Part shown: positions 8,784-17,213 of the stretch, in pieces
How the letters are laid out: each line of letters opens with the position of its first letter
Numbering within the stretch: position 1 is the stretch's first letter
Origin: Clostridiales bacterium
GTDB taxonomy: Bacteria; Bacillota; Clostridia; SK-Y3
Reading direction: 5' to 3'
Assembly: GCA_030156665.1 (NCBI GenBank)
Contig: JASGMB010000032.1
Span: forward strand, 1-49,758
Length of the DNA stretch: 49,758 bases
Position numbers and translations under genes: made by a program
The notes under the pieces: generated by a model
Seen by the model: the letters and a program-made list of their open reading frames with translations, nothing else
Database searches by the model: none
What the model was told of the DNA's origin: nothing

Positions 8784-9104
8784 GTGGGAGCGGATAGGGT
8801 GGTACTCCCGGAAAAAGATATGGGCGCCAGAGTAGCGCAGAATCTTGTGTCAAAAAATATATTGGATTACATTGAATTATCTCCTAAATATAGTATTATT
8901 GAAATTATTGCACCGAGCAGCTGGGTGCATCAGTCATTAAAACAGTTAAATGTTAGGGTTAAATACGGTATTAATATTATGGCAATTAAAAAAGCGAAAA
9001 CAATTAATGTTTCACCGAAGGCGGACGATATGATAGAAGAAGGCGATGTATTGGTAGTAATAGGAGCAAATGAAGATATTGCAAGAGTGGGAAATATTGA
9101 ATAA
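8784..9104 (+). CDS. ktrA: KtrA-like RCK_C-only protein (RCK_N domain absent)
   Basis: 106 residues that match only the C-terminal half of KtrA: the sequence opens with GADRVVLPEKDMGARVAQNL, which in full-length KtrA lies at about residue 110, then continues through the RCK_C (TrkA_C) domain to the normal end. The N-terminal RCK_N domain, which binds ATP/ADP and forms the octameric gating ring, is missing. The start is GTG at 8784 with AGGGGG five bases upstream and sits nine bases after the ktrB stop, so the open frame looks translatable. In Staphylococcus aureus KtrA, RCK_C is the c-di-AMP-binding domain. It is either an in-frame deletion that broke the gene or a natural minimal regulator. 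Confidence 0.8.
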   Translation: MGADRVVLPEKDMGARVAQNLVSKNILDYIELSPKYSIIEIIAPSSWVHQSLKQLNVRVKYGINIMAIKKAKTINVSPKADDMIEEGDVLVVIGANEDIARVGNIE

Positions 9105-9121
9105 ATCAATAGATTTTCAAT

Positions 9122-9155
9122 AAAGAGATTGGATTCTGATCCAATCTCTTTGTCT
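9122..9155 (+). terminator. Terminator of the ktr operon
   Basis: Perfect 12-bp stem (9122-9133 with 9140-9151), six-base loop, T-rich 3' side. Confidence 0.85.
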
Positions 9156-9386
9156 TATAGAAATCACTATTTATTTTCCTATAAATGTTTGATATACTCT
9201 ATTTAAACAATTTTCAGTTAACCTGTAAACTGCCAAGGGTTGCATATGTTTCATTAAATGTACAGTGGGAAAGGTGAATTAGATGTTTCATTTGCATACG
9301 AAATGATATAGAAAAGAATATAAGATTAAAACAGAGGTAGACTATAGATTGAGTTAAAAAGTTAGGCACATAAGGAAGGAGTTAAT

Positions 9387-10724
9387 ATGAAAGCATTTAA
9401 AGCATACGACATTAGAGGTATTTACAATGAGGATTTTAATAAAGAAGATGTATACAAAATAGGTTATTTCTTACCTAAACTTTTAAATGCCGATAAGGTG
9501 TTGGTAGGACGCGATGCGCGCAGTTCTTCGGATGAAATATTTGAATACCTTTCAAAAGGTATTATGGACAGCGGTGCAGATGTTTATGCTATAGGACTTT
9601 CCACTACTCCCATGGTGTATTTTGCAACAGCAAAATTCAATTTTGACGCATCAGTACAGATTACGGCATCTCATAATCCAAAGGAGTATAACGGTCTTAA
9701 AATTTCCAAGACCGGTGCTTTACCCGTAGGGTATGAATCAGGGCTTGCGGAACTTGAAAAAATGGTTGAAACACAACAAATTGTTGTATCAGAAAAAAAA
9801 GGACAGCTTCATCATTATGAGGTGAAAGAAGAATATATCAAATTTTTAAAACAATATGCGCCGGATATTTCTAATCTTACCATTGGTATTGATTGTTCAA
9901 ATGGTATGGCATCCATCCTGATAAAAGATATTTTAGGAAGTTCCCCGAAGTATTTGTATGATACATTAGATGGTTCATTCCCTAATCACGAACCGAATCC
10001 GTTGATTGAAGAAAATGTTGAAGCATTAAAAAAATTGGTTCTGCAAAATAAATGTGATATTGGGATTATTTATGACGGTGACGCAGATAGAGTCATTTTT
10101 GTTGATGAAAAAGCACAGTTTATTTCTCCAGATTTGATCATAGGTGTTATCGGACATTATTACCTTGAAAAAGAAAAGGGAAATGTACTTCATGATATCC
10201 GAACATCAAAATCGGTATCCGAATATATACAAAAGCTTGGCGGTACGCCCCATATGTGGAAAGTAGGACATGCTTATGCAAAGACAAAGTTAAGGGAAAT
10301 TCAGGCTATATATGGCGGTGAATTAGCAGGGCACTATTATTTTCGTGATTTTTTTAACTGTGATTCAGGTGTTTTGGCAAGCCTTATTGTATTAAATGTT
10401 GTGAGTAGAATGAAGAAAGCGGGAAAAGCATTATCAGCTTTAATAGATTCAATAAAAGCTTATGCTTATTCCGGTGAAATAAACTTTCGCATTGAAAAAA
10501 AACAGGAAGCAATGGAACAGCTTAAAAACGAATTTACAACAAAAGAAGAGCCGGTGGCCTTTTATGATTTCGATGGATACAGAATTGAATTTAGCCACTG
10601 GTGGTTTAATGTCAGGCCGTCCAATACGGAACCTTACCTTAGACTTGTAGTTGAAGCAAAAAATGATGCTTTACTACAGCAAAAGTTATCTGAACTGCAA
10701 ATGGTTTTAAAAAACTTTATGTAA
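9387..10724 (+). CDS. manB: Phosphomannomutase/phosphoglucomutase
   Basis: Alpha-D-phosphohexomutase of the AlgC/ManB group, 445 residues, interconverting hexose 1- and 6-phosphates for polysaccharide or glycogen precursor supply. The phosphoserine loop TASHNPKEYNGLKI is near residue 93, the Mg-binding DGDADRV near 231, the sugar-specificity loop GELAGH near 311 (the GExxGH form of mannose/glucose enzymes), and the phosphate-binding RPSNTEPYLRL near 411. Monocistronic, with AAGGAGT before ATG and a strong terminator after. The gene symbol is by family; glucose versus mannose preference is open. Confidence 0.9.
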   Translation: MKAFKAYDIRGIYNEDFNKEDVYKIGYFLPKLLNADKVLVGRDARSSSDEIFEYLSKGIMDSGADVYAIGLSTTPMVYFATAKFNFDASVQITASHNPKEYNGLKISKTGALPVGYESGLAELEKMVETQQIVVSEKKGQLHHYEVKEEYIKFLKQYAPDISNLTIGIDCSNGMASILIKDILGSSPKYLYDTLDGSFPNHEPNPLIEENVEALKKLVLQNKCDIGIIYDGDADRVIFVDEKAQFISPDLIIGVIGHYYLEKEKGNVLHDIRTSKSVSEYIQKLGGTPHMWKVGHAYAKTKLREIQAIYGGELAGHYYFRDFFNCDSGVLASLIVLNVVSRMKKAGKALSALIDSIKAYAYSGEINFRIEKKQEAMEQLKNEFTTKEEPVAFYDFDGYRIEFSHWWFNVRPSNTEPYLRLVVEAKNDALLQQKLSELQMVLKNFM

Positions 10725-10747
10725 TTTTTGAAATAAGATTTATTTCT

Positions 10748-10780
10748 AAAAACCTCCTATCCATTAAGGGAGGTTTTTCT
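10748..10780 (+). terminator. Terminator after the phosphohexomutase gene
   Basis: Perfect 10-bp stem AAAAACCTCC/GGAGGTTTTT (10748-10757 with 10769-10778) with a T tract. Confidence 0.88.
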
Positions 10781-10968
10781 ATTCATCTAAAAACAGTATT
10801 TTTGCAGGTGACAAATATCTATGCAAATATATCTTCTTTAAGGTGGTCATGATATATTTTTTATAAAAATTTATTTCTATGAAGATGATTCTAATATGTC
10901 CTTTTATTATCTTTAAACCTATGGCAGAAGCAAGATTTGGTAAAAATTGCTTTAAAAAATTACGTTAT

Positions 10969-11012
10969 TTGACAACTAACAATTTATATGATAAAATAGG
11001 ATTGTTAGTTGT
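10969..11012 (+). promoter_or_regulatory. abl promoter overlapped by a perfect 12-bp dyad operator
   Basis: TTGACA at 10969-10974 and TAAAAT at 10992-10997 have 17-base spacing. A perfect inverted repeat, ACAACTAACAAT at 10972-10983 and ATTGTTAGTTGT at 11001-11012, begins inside the -35 and ends just past the start point, bracketing the -10. A repressor bound as a dimer or tetramer would exclude RNA polymerase; alternatively the RNA copy of the right arm is lost and only DNA recognition matters. The regulator is not encoded next door. Confidence 0.78.
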
Positions 11013-11082
11013 TTGCTTTTTATTTAAAGAAGTGCATATAATATATATAGAAATGATGTAGAAATTTTATGGAGGAAAATAA

Positions 11083-11916
11083 ATGGGTGATACAATTCTC
11101 AAAATAGGAAATTCAACGATTCAGCATGGAAAAGAAAATAATCGGATATATTTAATGAAAATGGATAAAAGGGACACATTTGATATTATTCCTAAATTAG
11201 ATGAACTGGCAAAGCAGCATAATTATACCAAGATCTTTGCTAAAATACCTGCTTCCAGTAAACAACTTTTTTTAGACAATGAATATGTGATAGAAGCTAA
11301 TGTTCCTAATTTTTATAAAGGCACAGAAGATGCTTTTTTTATGGGCAAATATTTTTCAGCCGAGCGAAAGATAATACATAATCAAGCAACAATTGAACAT
11401 GTGTTGGAAACTGCACTTAAAAAAGAAAAGGTTAAAAGAATCTTTTCTCTAAATGAACATTTTGAGTATCGAAAAGCAAGACCACAAGACGCTCCGGAAA
11501 TGGCAGATGTATATAAATTAATTTTTGAATCATATCCATTTCCCATCCACCAACCATCATATATTCAAAAAACGATGGAAAAAAATATAGAATATTTTGG
11601 TGTATGGCACAAAGGTAACATTGTAGCCCTTGCTTCTTCCGAAATGGATTTGGAAACACAAAATGTAGAGATGACAGATTTTGCAACATTGCCCGAATAC
11701 AGAGGTAATAAATTTGCACTCTACCTATTGGATAAAATGGAACAAGAGATGCACAATAAAGGGATAAAAACTGCATATACAATTGCCCGTGCGGTTTCAT
11801 ACGGTATGAATAGCACATTTGCAAAAATGGGTTATACTTACTCGGGAACGTTAGTGAATAATACAAATATATCGGGCAGTTTGGAAAGTATGAATGTTTG
11901 GTATAAACCTATCTAA
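11083..11916 (+). CDS. ablB: Putative beta-lysine N6-acetyltransferase
   Basis: GNAT acetyltransferase of 277 residues matching AblB (YodP group), which acetylates L-beta-lysine made by AblA to give N-epsilon-acetyl-beta-lysine, a compatible solute first described in methanogens. The N-terminal half carries the family segment YVIEANVPNFYKGTEDAFFM (residues about 67-86); the C-terminal half is a GNAT fold with the acetyl-CoA loop region PEYRGNKFALYLL near residue 204. The start ATG follows GGAGGA. The lysine 2,3-aminomutase gene follows after 220 bases. The order ablB-ablA is the reverse of the usual one. Confidence 0.88.
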   Translation: MGDTILKIGNSTIQHGKENNRIYLMKMDKRDTFDIIPKLDELAKQHNYTKIFAKIPASSKQLFLDNEYVIEANVPNFYKGTEDAFFMGKYFSAERKIIHNQATIEHVLETALKKEKVKRIFSLNEHFEYRKARPQDAPEMADVYKLIFESYPFPIHQPSYIQKTMEKNIEYFGVWHKGNIVALASSEMDLETQNVEMTDFATLPEYRGNKFALYLLDKMEQEMHNKGIKTAYTIARAVSYGMNSTFAKMGYTYSGTLVNNTNISGSLESMNVWYKPI

Positions 11917-12136
11917 TCAGGGTTTAAAATTTCAGTATATTACTATAAAACAAGAGATAATTGGAATAAGGAAAAGGATACGAGCCATATGAATTTTGCC
12001 GACATAATATATTAACTTAATGCAGACTATTTTCATATACTGAAGTAAAGAAGATTTTTTAAGTTCAACACAGTATAAGCATTGCGGATTTTTATAAGAA
12101 GGAACCAACTAATAAATTTATAAGGGGGACCTGACC

Positions 12137-13432
12137 ATGAAAACAAATAGAAGACAGGAGATTTTCGGAGATATTAGTGATGATCAATGGAATGATTGGA
12201 AATGGCAAGTGAAAAATCGAATAGAAACTGTAAGTGAACTTAAAAAATATATCAAATTAACGATTGAAGAAGAAAAAGGGGCCAGAAAGTGTCTGAAAAA
12301 TCTAAGAATGGCTATAACACCCTATTACTTATCTTTAATAGATCCTAATGACCCAAAAGACCCTATAAGAAAGCAAGCCATCCCTACAGCTTTGGAATTA
12401 CATAAATCAGAAGCAGATCTTTTAGACCCACTACATGAGGATGGTGATTCTCCTGTTCCGGGACTTACACACAGATATCCGGATAGAGCCCTTCTCTTGG
12501 TTACAGATCAATGTGCGATGTACTGTCGACATTGTACTAGAAGAAGGTTTGCGGGACAGCATGATAAAGGGCTGCCTATGGAGCAAATTAATAATGCAAT
12601 AGATTATATCGAAAAAACACCGGCAATTAGAGACGTGCTTTTATCAGGTGGAGATGCTTTACTTATATCGGATGATAAGTTAGAATATATCATTAAACGG
12701 TTAAGAGAAATTCCCCATGTAAAAATCGTAAGAATTGGATCAAGGACACCGGTTGTAATGCCGCAGAGAATAACAGAGAAGCTAGTTAATATGCTTAAAA
12801 AATATCATCCGATATGGTTAAATACGCATTTTAATCATCCAAATGAAATTACTCCTGAATCTAAGAAAGCTTGTGAAATGCTTGCAGATGCAGGAATACC
12901 GCTTGGTAATCAGACGGTATTGTTAAGAGGAATAAATGACTGTGTGCATGTTATTAAAAAATTAATGCATGATTTGGTTGATATAAGGGTGCGGCCTTAT
13001 TACATCTACCAATGTGACCTTTCAATGGGATTGGAACACTTTAGAACAACAGTAGCTAAAGGTATAGAAATTGTTGAGGGCCTTAGAGGTCATACATCGG
13101 GATTTTCCGTTCCTACCTTTGTAGTAGATGCACCCGGGGGAGGAGGAAAAATTCCTGTAATGCCTAATTATATAGTTTCTCAAAGTCACGGGAAAGTTAT
13201 ACTGAGAAATTTTGAAGGTGTGATTACAACATATAAAGAACCGATTCACTATGAGTCGGAATGCAATTGTGAAATCTGTAAAAGCGGAAAAGAAGAAAAG
13301 CTTGTTGGAATTGCAGGATTGATGAATAATCAACAAATCGCGTTAGAGCCGGAAAACTTAGAAAGAAAATTAAGAGCGGAAAAGAAAAAACCTATACCTT
13401 CTTCAGATAGTAAATATGTTGAAGCGATGTAA
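12137..13432 (+). CDS. ablA: L-lysine 2,3-aminomutase
   Basis: Radical-SAM, PLP-dependent enzyme (also called KamA) that converts L-alpha-lysine to L-beta-lysine. The 4Fe-4S motif CAMYCRHC is near residue 128, followed by TRRRFAG; LSGGDALL near 174 is the SAM-binding GGD-type element; NEITPESKKACEMLADAGIP is typical, and the C-terminal domain has the paired cysteines CNCEIC. Length 431 is normal. Next to ablB it most likely serves osmolyte synthesis; the other known role, lysine fermentation, would need kamDE, kdd and kal, which are not in the window. GGGGGACC precedes the ATG. Confidence 0.93.
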   Translation: MKTNRRQEIFGDISDDQWNDWKWQVKNRIETVSELKKYIKLTIEEEKGARKCLKNLRMAITPYYLSLIDPNDPKDPIRKQAIPTALELHKSEADLLDPLHEDGDSPVPGLTHRYPDRALLLVTDQCAMYCRHCTRRRFAGQHDKGLPMEQINNAIDYIEKTPAIRDVLLSGGDALLISDDKLEYIIKRLREIPHVKIVRIGSRTPVVMPQRITEKLVNMLKKYHPIWLNTHFNHPNEITPESKKACEMLADAGIPLGNQTVLLRGINDCVHVIKKLMHDLVDIRVRPYYIYQCDLSMGLEHFRTTVAKGIEIVEGLRGHTSGFSVPTFVVDAPGGGGKIPVMPNYIVSQSHGKVILRNFEGVITTYKEPIHYESECNCEICKSGKEEKLVGIAGLMNNQQIALEPENLERKLRAEKKKPIPSSDSKYVEAM

Positions 13433-13449
13433 TACATGAAGCATCAGCC

Positions 13450-13502
13450 AAAAAGCCTTTACCATAGATTTCTTTTTAAATCTATGGTAAAGGCTTTTTT
13501 AT
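13450..13502 (+). terminator. Terminator of the abl genes
   Basis: Perfect 22-bp stem (13450-13471 with 13478-13499), six-base loop, ending in a T run. The strongest hairpin in the window. Confidence 0.92.
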
Positions 13503-13710
13503 CTTAATTGTTTTAGCAGTATTTGCACCATACATAGGAAGATATATGCAAAAGAAAATGCAAACAAAATATGAAGAAAGTACACACAATGCATAAATAA
13601 TGCTTTAAGCAGAAATCATGATCAAGTTTTGATAAAGGATGTCTATTTTGGTGTATTACTACACCAGATATTTATAAATAAAAATTAATACTATAGATGA
13701 GGTGAATGTT

Positions 13711-14400
13711 ATGTCAGTAGGATTTAGAATTTATACAAAAATAAATAGACCTGCAAAGGAATTAATAGAAGGATTCAAGGGAATTCCTGTTGCTAATATA
13801 GCAGATAACATGGGAAGAATCAGCTGTATTGATACTGCCATAAGACCATTTAATAAAGTTGCGTTATTGGGTAGTGCTTTTACAGTAAAAGCACCATTGG
13901 GTGATAATCTTATGTTTCATAAGGCGCTTGATATGGCACAAGCAGGTGATATTATCGTTATTGATGGAGAAGGATGCATGGATCATTCTTTGTGTGGCGA
14001 TATAATGTTTAATTATGCAAAGAGAAAAGGTATTGCTGGTTTTTTAATCGATGGTTGCATTCGTGATGCAGATACACTTGAGACACTAGAATTTCCTGTA
14101 TATGCAAGAGGTATACAGCCTAAAGGTCCTTATAAAAATGGTCCGGGCGAAATTAACGTTCCTGTTTGTATAGGTGGGCAAGTGGTATGTCCGGGAGACA
14201 TTATAGTAGGTGATGGTGACGGTGTTGTGATTATTAAGCCCGCAGATGCCAAATACCTTATAGAAAAAGCAACAGTTCAATTTAAAAATGAGCAAAAGGC
14301 ATATCAAGATATTGCAAATGGTACATTTGATAGAGCGTGGGTTGACAAAATTCTTTCCGAAAAGGGCGTAGAAATTATTGACGATTATGCTAAATATTAA
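13711..14400 (+). CDS. RraA-family protein, aldolase/decarboxylase-like
   Basis: About 229 residues of the RraA fold, the family that includes 4-hydroxy-4-methyl-2-oxoglutarate/4-carboxy-4-hydroxy-2-oxoadipate aldolases with oxaloacetate decarboxylase activity; many copies were once annotated as demethylmenaquinone methyltransferase. The metal/substrate motif IDGCIRDADTLE (Arg-Asp pair) and GQVVCPGDIIVGDGDGVV are visible. ATG 13711 was preferred to the GTG at 13702 because GATGAGGTG then sits at good distance. First gene of a three-gene set with two hydroxyacid dehydrogenases, so a role in 2-oxo/2-hydroxy acid breakdown is likely; the substrate is not known. Confidence 0.82.
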   Translation: MSVGFRIYTKINRPAKELIEGFKGIPVANIADNMGRISCIDTAIRPFNKVALLGSAFTVKAPLGDNLMFHKALDMAQAGDIIVIDGEGCMDHSLCGDIMFNYAKRKGIAGFLIDGCIRDADTLETLEFPVYARGIQPKGPYKNGPGEINVPVCIGGQVVCPGDIIVGDGDGVVIIKPADAKYLIEKATVQFKNEQKAYQDIANGTFDRAWVDKILSEKGVEIIDDYAKY

Positions 14401-14455
14401 TCATTAGTAAATGAGATAAAGTCGTACTAATCCTATTTATAGGAGGAGAATAAAT

Positions 14456-15403
14456 TTGTCATTTAAAATATTAATTCCTGAAGAAATAGCTAATGAAGGA
14501 AAGCAATATCTCATTGATAGAGGATATGAACTTAAAATAGGGCGTGGTATCGATACGCAGACACTCATAGAGGATCTAGACGACTGTGACGGAATTATTG
14601 TTCGTGTAGCTCCGATGAATGAGGAAGTAATTAGGGCATCTAAGAAACTGAAGGTTATCGCAAAACATGGAGTAGGAGTAGATACGATAGATATTGATGC
14701 TGCAAAAAGATATGGGAAAAGAGTTGTTAATGTTCCGAATGCAAATACAATCTCAGTAGCAGAGCATGCTTTTTCTTTAATTCTTGCTTGTGCAAAAAAA
14801 ATACCTTTTATGGCTAAAGAATATCAAAATAACAATTTTTCTATTAAGGATAAAATTCCATGTACAGAAGTAAGCGAAAAGACTCTTGGTCTTATCGGAT
14901 TGGGTCGTATTGGTAGCAGCGTAGCTAAGATGGCAAAAAATGGTTTTGATATGAAGGTATTGGCATATGATCCATATATTCCAAACCGTAAGATGATAGA
15001 TGAGGTCTATCTTACAGATAGCTGGGAGAAAGTGTTTAGAGAGTCTGATTTCATCAGTATACATATACCTGCAAATAAAGATACCAATAAGATTATAAGT
15101 AGTAGGGAATTTGAGCTTATGAAGACGAGTGCATATATTATTAATACAGCGAGAGGACAAATTATTGATGAAATTGCTCTTATAAAAGCGCTTGAAGAAG
15201 GTCAAATTGCAGGTGCGGGACTTGATGTAAGCGATCCTGAGCCGGCAAAGATGGATAATCCTCTTTTAAAAATGGATAATGTAATTATGACTCCACACAA
15301 TGCCGCAAGTACGAAGGAAGCTTTAATACGTATGGCAGTTGGTGCGGCGATGGGAATTGATGAGATACTTACAAATAAAAAACCGCAATGGCCTATTGTA
15401 TAA
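14456..15403 (+). CDS. D-2-hydroxyacid dehydrogenase (SerA/SlcC-like)
   Basis: NAD-dependent dehydrogenase of the D-isomer-specific 2-hydroxyacid family, 315 residues, converting a hydroxyacid to a 2-oxoacid. The Rossmann motif GLIGLGRIGSSVA is near residue 146, the catalytic Arg lies in INTARGQ, the Glu in DPEPA and the His in MTPHNAAST. It lacks the C-terminal ACT domain of long SerA. Short members include phosphoglycerate and (S)-sulfolactate dehydrogenases. TTG start with AGGAGGAG upstream. Co-transcribed with the RraA-like and Ldh2-like genes. Confidence 0.88.
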   Translation: MSFKILIPEEIANEGKQYLIDRGYELKIGRGIDTQTLIEDLDDCDGIIVRVAPMNEEVIRASKKLKVIAKHGVGVDTIDIDAAKRYGKRVVNVPNANTISVAEHAFSLILACAKKIPFMAKEYQNNNFSIKDKIPCTEVSEKTLGLIGLGRIGSSVAKMAKNGFDMKVLAYDPYIPNRKMIDEVYLTDSWEKVFRESDFISIHIPANKDTNKIISSREFELMKTSAYIINTARGQIIDEIALIKALEEGQIAGAGLDVSDPEPAKMDNPLLKMDNVIMTPHNAASTKEALIRMAVGAAMGIDEILTNKKPQWPIV

Positions 15404-15453
15404 AGACTCCATCTGAAGTAAGTTTCACTTTATTACGAAAGGAGAGCTAAAGT

Positions 15454-16503
15454 TTGAACAATTCATATATTGTTGATTACAGAGTTTTACGCGATTATTG
15501 TAAAAAGCTTATTATGACACAAAATGTTCCCGAGGAGGAAGCATTTATAATAGCAGACAGCCTTGTAGATGCGGATCTTTGTGGAGTTGAGTCTCATGGA
15601 GTAAGTCGTATGACCATTTATATGAAGCGTCTAGAAAAAGGCGTTGTGGCTAATAAATGTGAAATAAAAATCGAGCAGGAATACGCCGCAGGCGCTGCCA
15701 TTAATGCATGCAATTCAATGGGCATGGTGGTAGGCGTTCGAGCTATGCAAAAGTGTATTGATAAAGCAAAAGAAAGTGGTTGTTGTTTTATTACAGTTAA
15801 TAATTCCAATCACTATGGTATGGCATCATATTTTGTAAAAATGGCTGCGGAACAAAACATGGTGGGTGTAACAGGCACTAATGCTCCTCCTAATATAGCA
15901 CCTTGGGGAAGTTACAAAGCATATGTAGGCACTAATCCCCTTGCAGTTTCTATTCCTACAAAGGGAGAACCTATAATTCTTGATATGGCGCCAAGTATTG
16001 TTGCAATGGGTAAAATTATTCTTGCCGCAAAGCTTGGCAAGGATATACCTGAAGGTTGGGCAATTACTAAGGAAGGTAAACCGACTACAAATGCAGTGGA
16101 AGCATCTAAAGGAACAGTACTTCCGATAGGTGGACCTAAAGGATATGGCTTGTCGTTGATTATGGATATCTTATGTGGTATCTTAAGTGGAGCACAATTT
16201 GGACCACATCTTAACAATATGTGGAACGATTTTGTTAATCCTCAAAATGTAGGGCATATATTTTGTGCTATTGATATATGCAAATATACAGATGTTGATA
16301 GATTCAAAGATAGAGTTGAGCAAATGATTTCAGAGATTAAAGCGTTACCTAAAAATCCTGGAGTAGAGGAACTTTTTGTACCAGGTGAAATTGAGCAACG
16401 TCGTCGTAAGGAAAGAAAAGAAAAAGGTATTGAAATATCTGATGTTGTTTATCAGGAATTAAAGGGATTAGGCAAAAAATATAATGTTAGTTTTTACCTC
16501 TAA
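15454..16503 (+). CDS. Malate/lactate/ureidoglycolate dehydrogenase (Ldh2 family)
   Basis: 349-residue NAD(P)-dependent dehydrogenase of the Ldh2/YlbC/ComC family, which is unrelated in fold to classical lactate dehydrogenase. Typical sequences are ESHGVSRM near residue 48, TVNNSNHYGMASYF near 112, GTNPLAVSIPT near 157 and LPIGGPKGYGLSL near 223. Known substrates include malate, (R)-sulfolactate, ureidoglycolate and delta-1-piperidine-2-carboxylate. TTG start with AAAGGAGAG seven bases upstream. With the preceding dehydrogenase it could invert the stereochemistry of a hydroxyacid through the shared 2-oxoacid. Confidence 0.9.
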   Translation: MNNSYIVDYRVLRDYCKKLIMTQNVPEEEAFIIADSLVDADLCGVESHGVSRMTIYMKRLEKGVVANKCEIKIEQEYAAGAAINACNSMGMVVGVRAMQKCIDKAKESGCCFITVNNSNHYGMASYFVKMAAEQNMVGVTGTNAPPNIAPWGSYKAYVGTNPLAVSIPTKGEPIILDMAPSIVAMGKIILAAKLGKDIPEGWAITKEGKPTTNAVEASKGTVLPIGGPKGYGLSLIMDILCGILSGAQFGPHLNNMWNDFVNPQNVGHIFCAIDICKYTDVDRFKDRVEQMISEIKALPKNPGVEELFVPGEIEQRRRKERKEKGIEISDVVYQELKGLGKKYNVSFYL

Positions 16504-16529
16504 TTCTATATGAAAATTTGGCAAATATG

Positions 16530-16571
16530 AAAGCTCTATGGTAGACTTCAGTTTATCGTAGAGCTTTTATA
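16530..16571 (+). terminator. Terminator after the Ldh2-like gene
   Basis: AAAGCTCTA at 16530-16538 pairs with TAGAGCTTT at 16559-16567, with partial pairing inside, then TTAT. Confidence 0.72.
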
Positions 16572-16747
16572 TTTTAATAAAATCAATATAATGATTTGAT
16601 ACTAATGACAAAGCATTTTATATAAGTAATAATGCTACAATGCTTATTATCATTTCTAATCATTTTAGAGATAATTCGTTTATTATTTAGACATCTATAG
16701 AGGGTGTCATTTTTTGTTAAAATTTGCGATTAAAAATTTGTAAAACT

Positions 16748-16945
16748 TTCAGAGGTACACCGGTACATATTAATAAATATGTTGCTCAAACGTATTTAAG
16801 GATTCTAACCGGATTAATTAAACCCCATGCAGTAGCAGGATATACTGGGGGAGGAAAGTTCATTCTCCCAGGAGTCAGTAGTATTGAGACCGTTATTTCA
16901 GACCACAATTATAAAGCGGCAGAAAAGTATAGAAAGTTATGTTGA
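16748..16945 (+). pseudogene. Fragment of a LarA/DUF2088 lactate-racemase-like gene
   Basis: About 65 residues read without interruption and include LRILTGLIKPHAVAGYTGGG and ILPGVSSIETVISDHNY, a clear match to the central LarA region that surrounds catalytic and nickel-pincer contacts. Family proteins are about 420 residues, so both ends are lost; the reading frame stops at 16945. No ribosome binding site or convincing start is present. The fragment lies 245 bases after the two hydroxyacid dehydrogenase genes and may be the decayed racemase of that set. Confidence 0.72.
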
Positions 16946-17028
16946 TTGATTATATTTTTTGAAAATTTTGAAAACATAGTACTGAAACAAGTACCTTTTT
17001 TAATATATTTGTTATAGGAGGGATGTGA

Positions 17029-17133
17029 ATGAATAAAGAGCAGGAAAAAGTGTATATCTTCACAAAAATTTTTGATGAGGAAGGTGAGCAACTGGAAGAA
17101 ACCATTTACGAAACAATTATCAGAGAGCGGTAA
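17029..17133 (+). CDS. Hypothetical 34-residue acidic protein
   Basis: ATG at 17029 with ATAGGAGGGATGT eight or so bases upstream, 34 codons, stop at 17131, and a terminator 44 bases later. The product starts MNKEQEKVYIFTKIF and is rich in Glu. I do not recognise a family. Strong ribosome binding site and own terminator argue for a real small gene; the surrounding gene debris argues for a remnant. Confidence 0.45.
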   Translation: MNKEQEKVYIFTKIFDEEGEQLEETIYETIIRER

Positions 17134-17176
17134 AAATGAGGTAGATACGAAAATTTGTACATTTCAAATATATTTC

Positions 17177-17213
17177 GGGGTTGCCTAAAATTTGGTTTAG
17201 GGCAACCCCTTTT
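17177..17213 (+). terminator. Terminator after the 34-codon ORF
   Basis: GGGGTTGCC-TAAA at 17177-17189 pairs with TTTAGGGCAACCCC (to 17209) with one bulge, followed by TTTT. Confidence 0.82.

Noticed and set aside
10879-11061. 60-codon frame upstream of ablB
   Set aside because: It runs across the abl promoter and its dyad and has no ribosome binding site.
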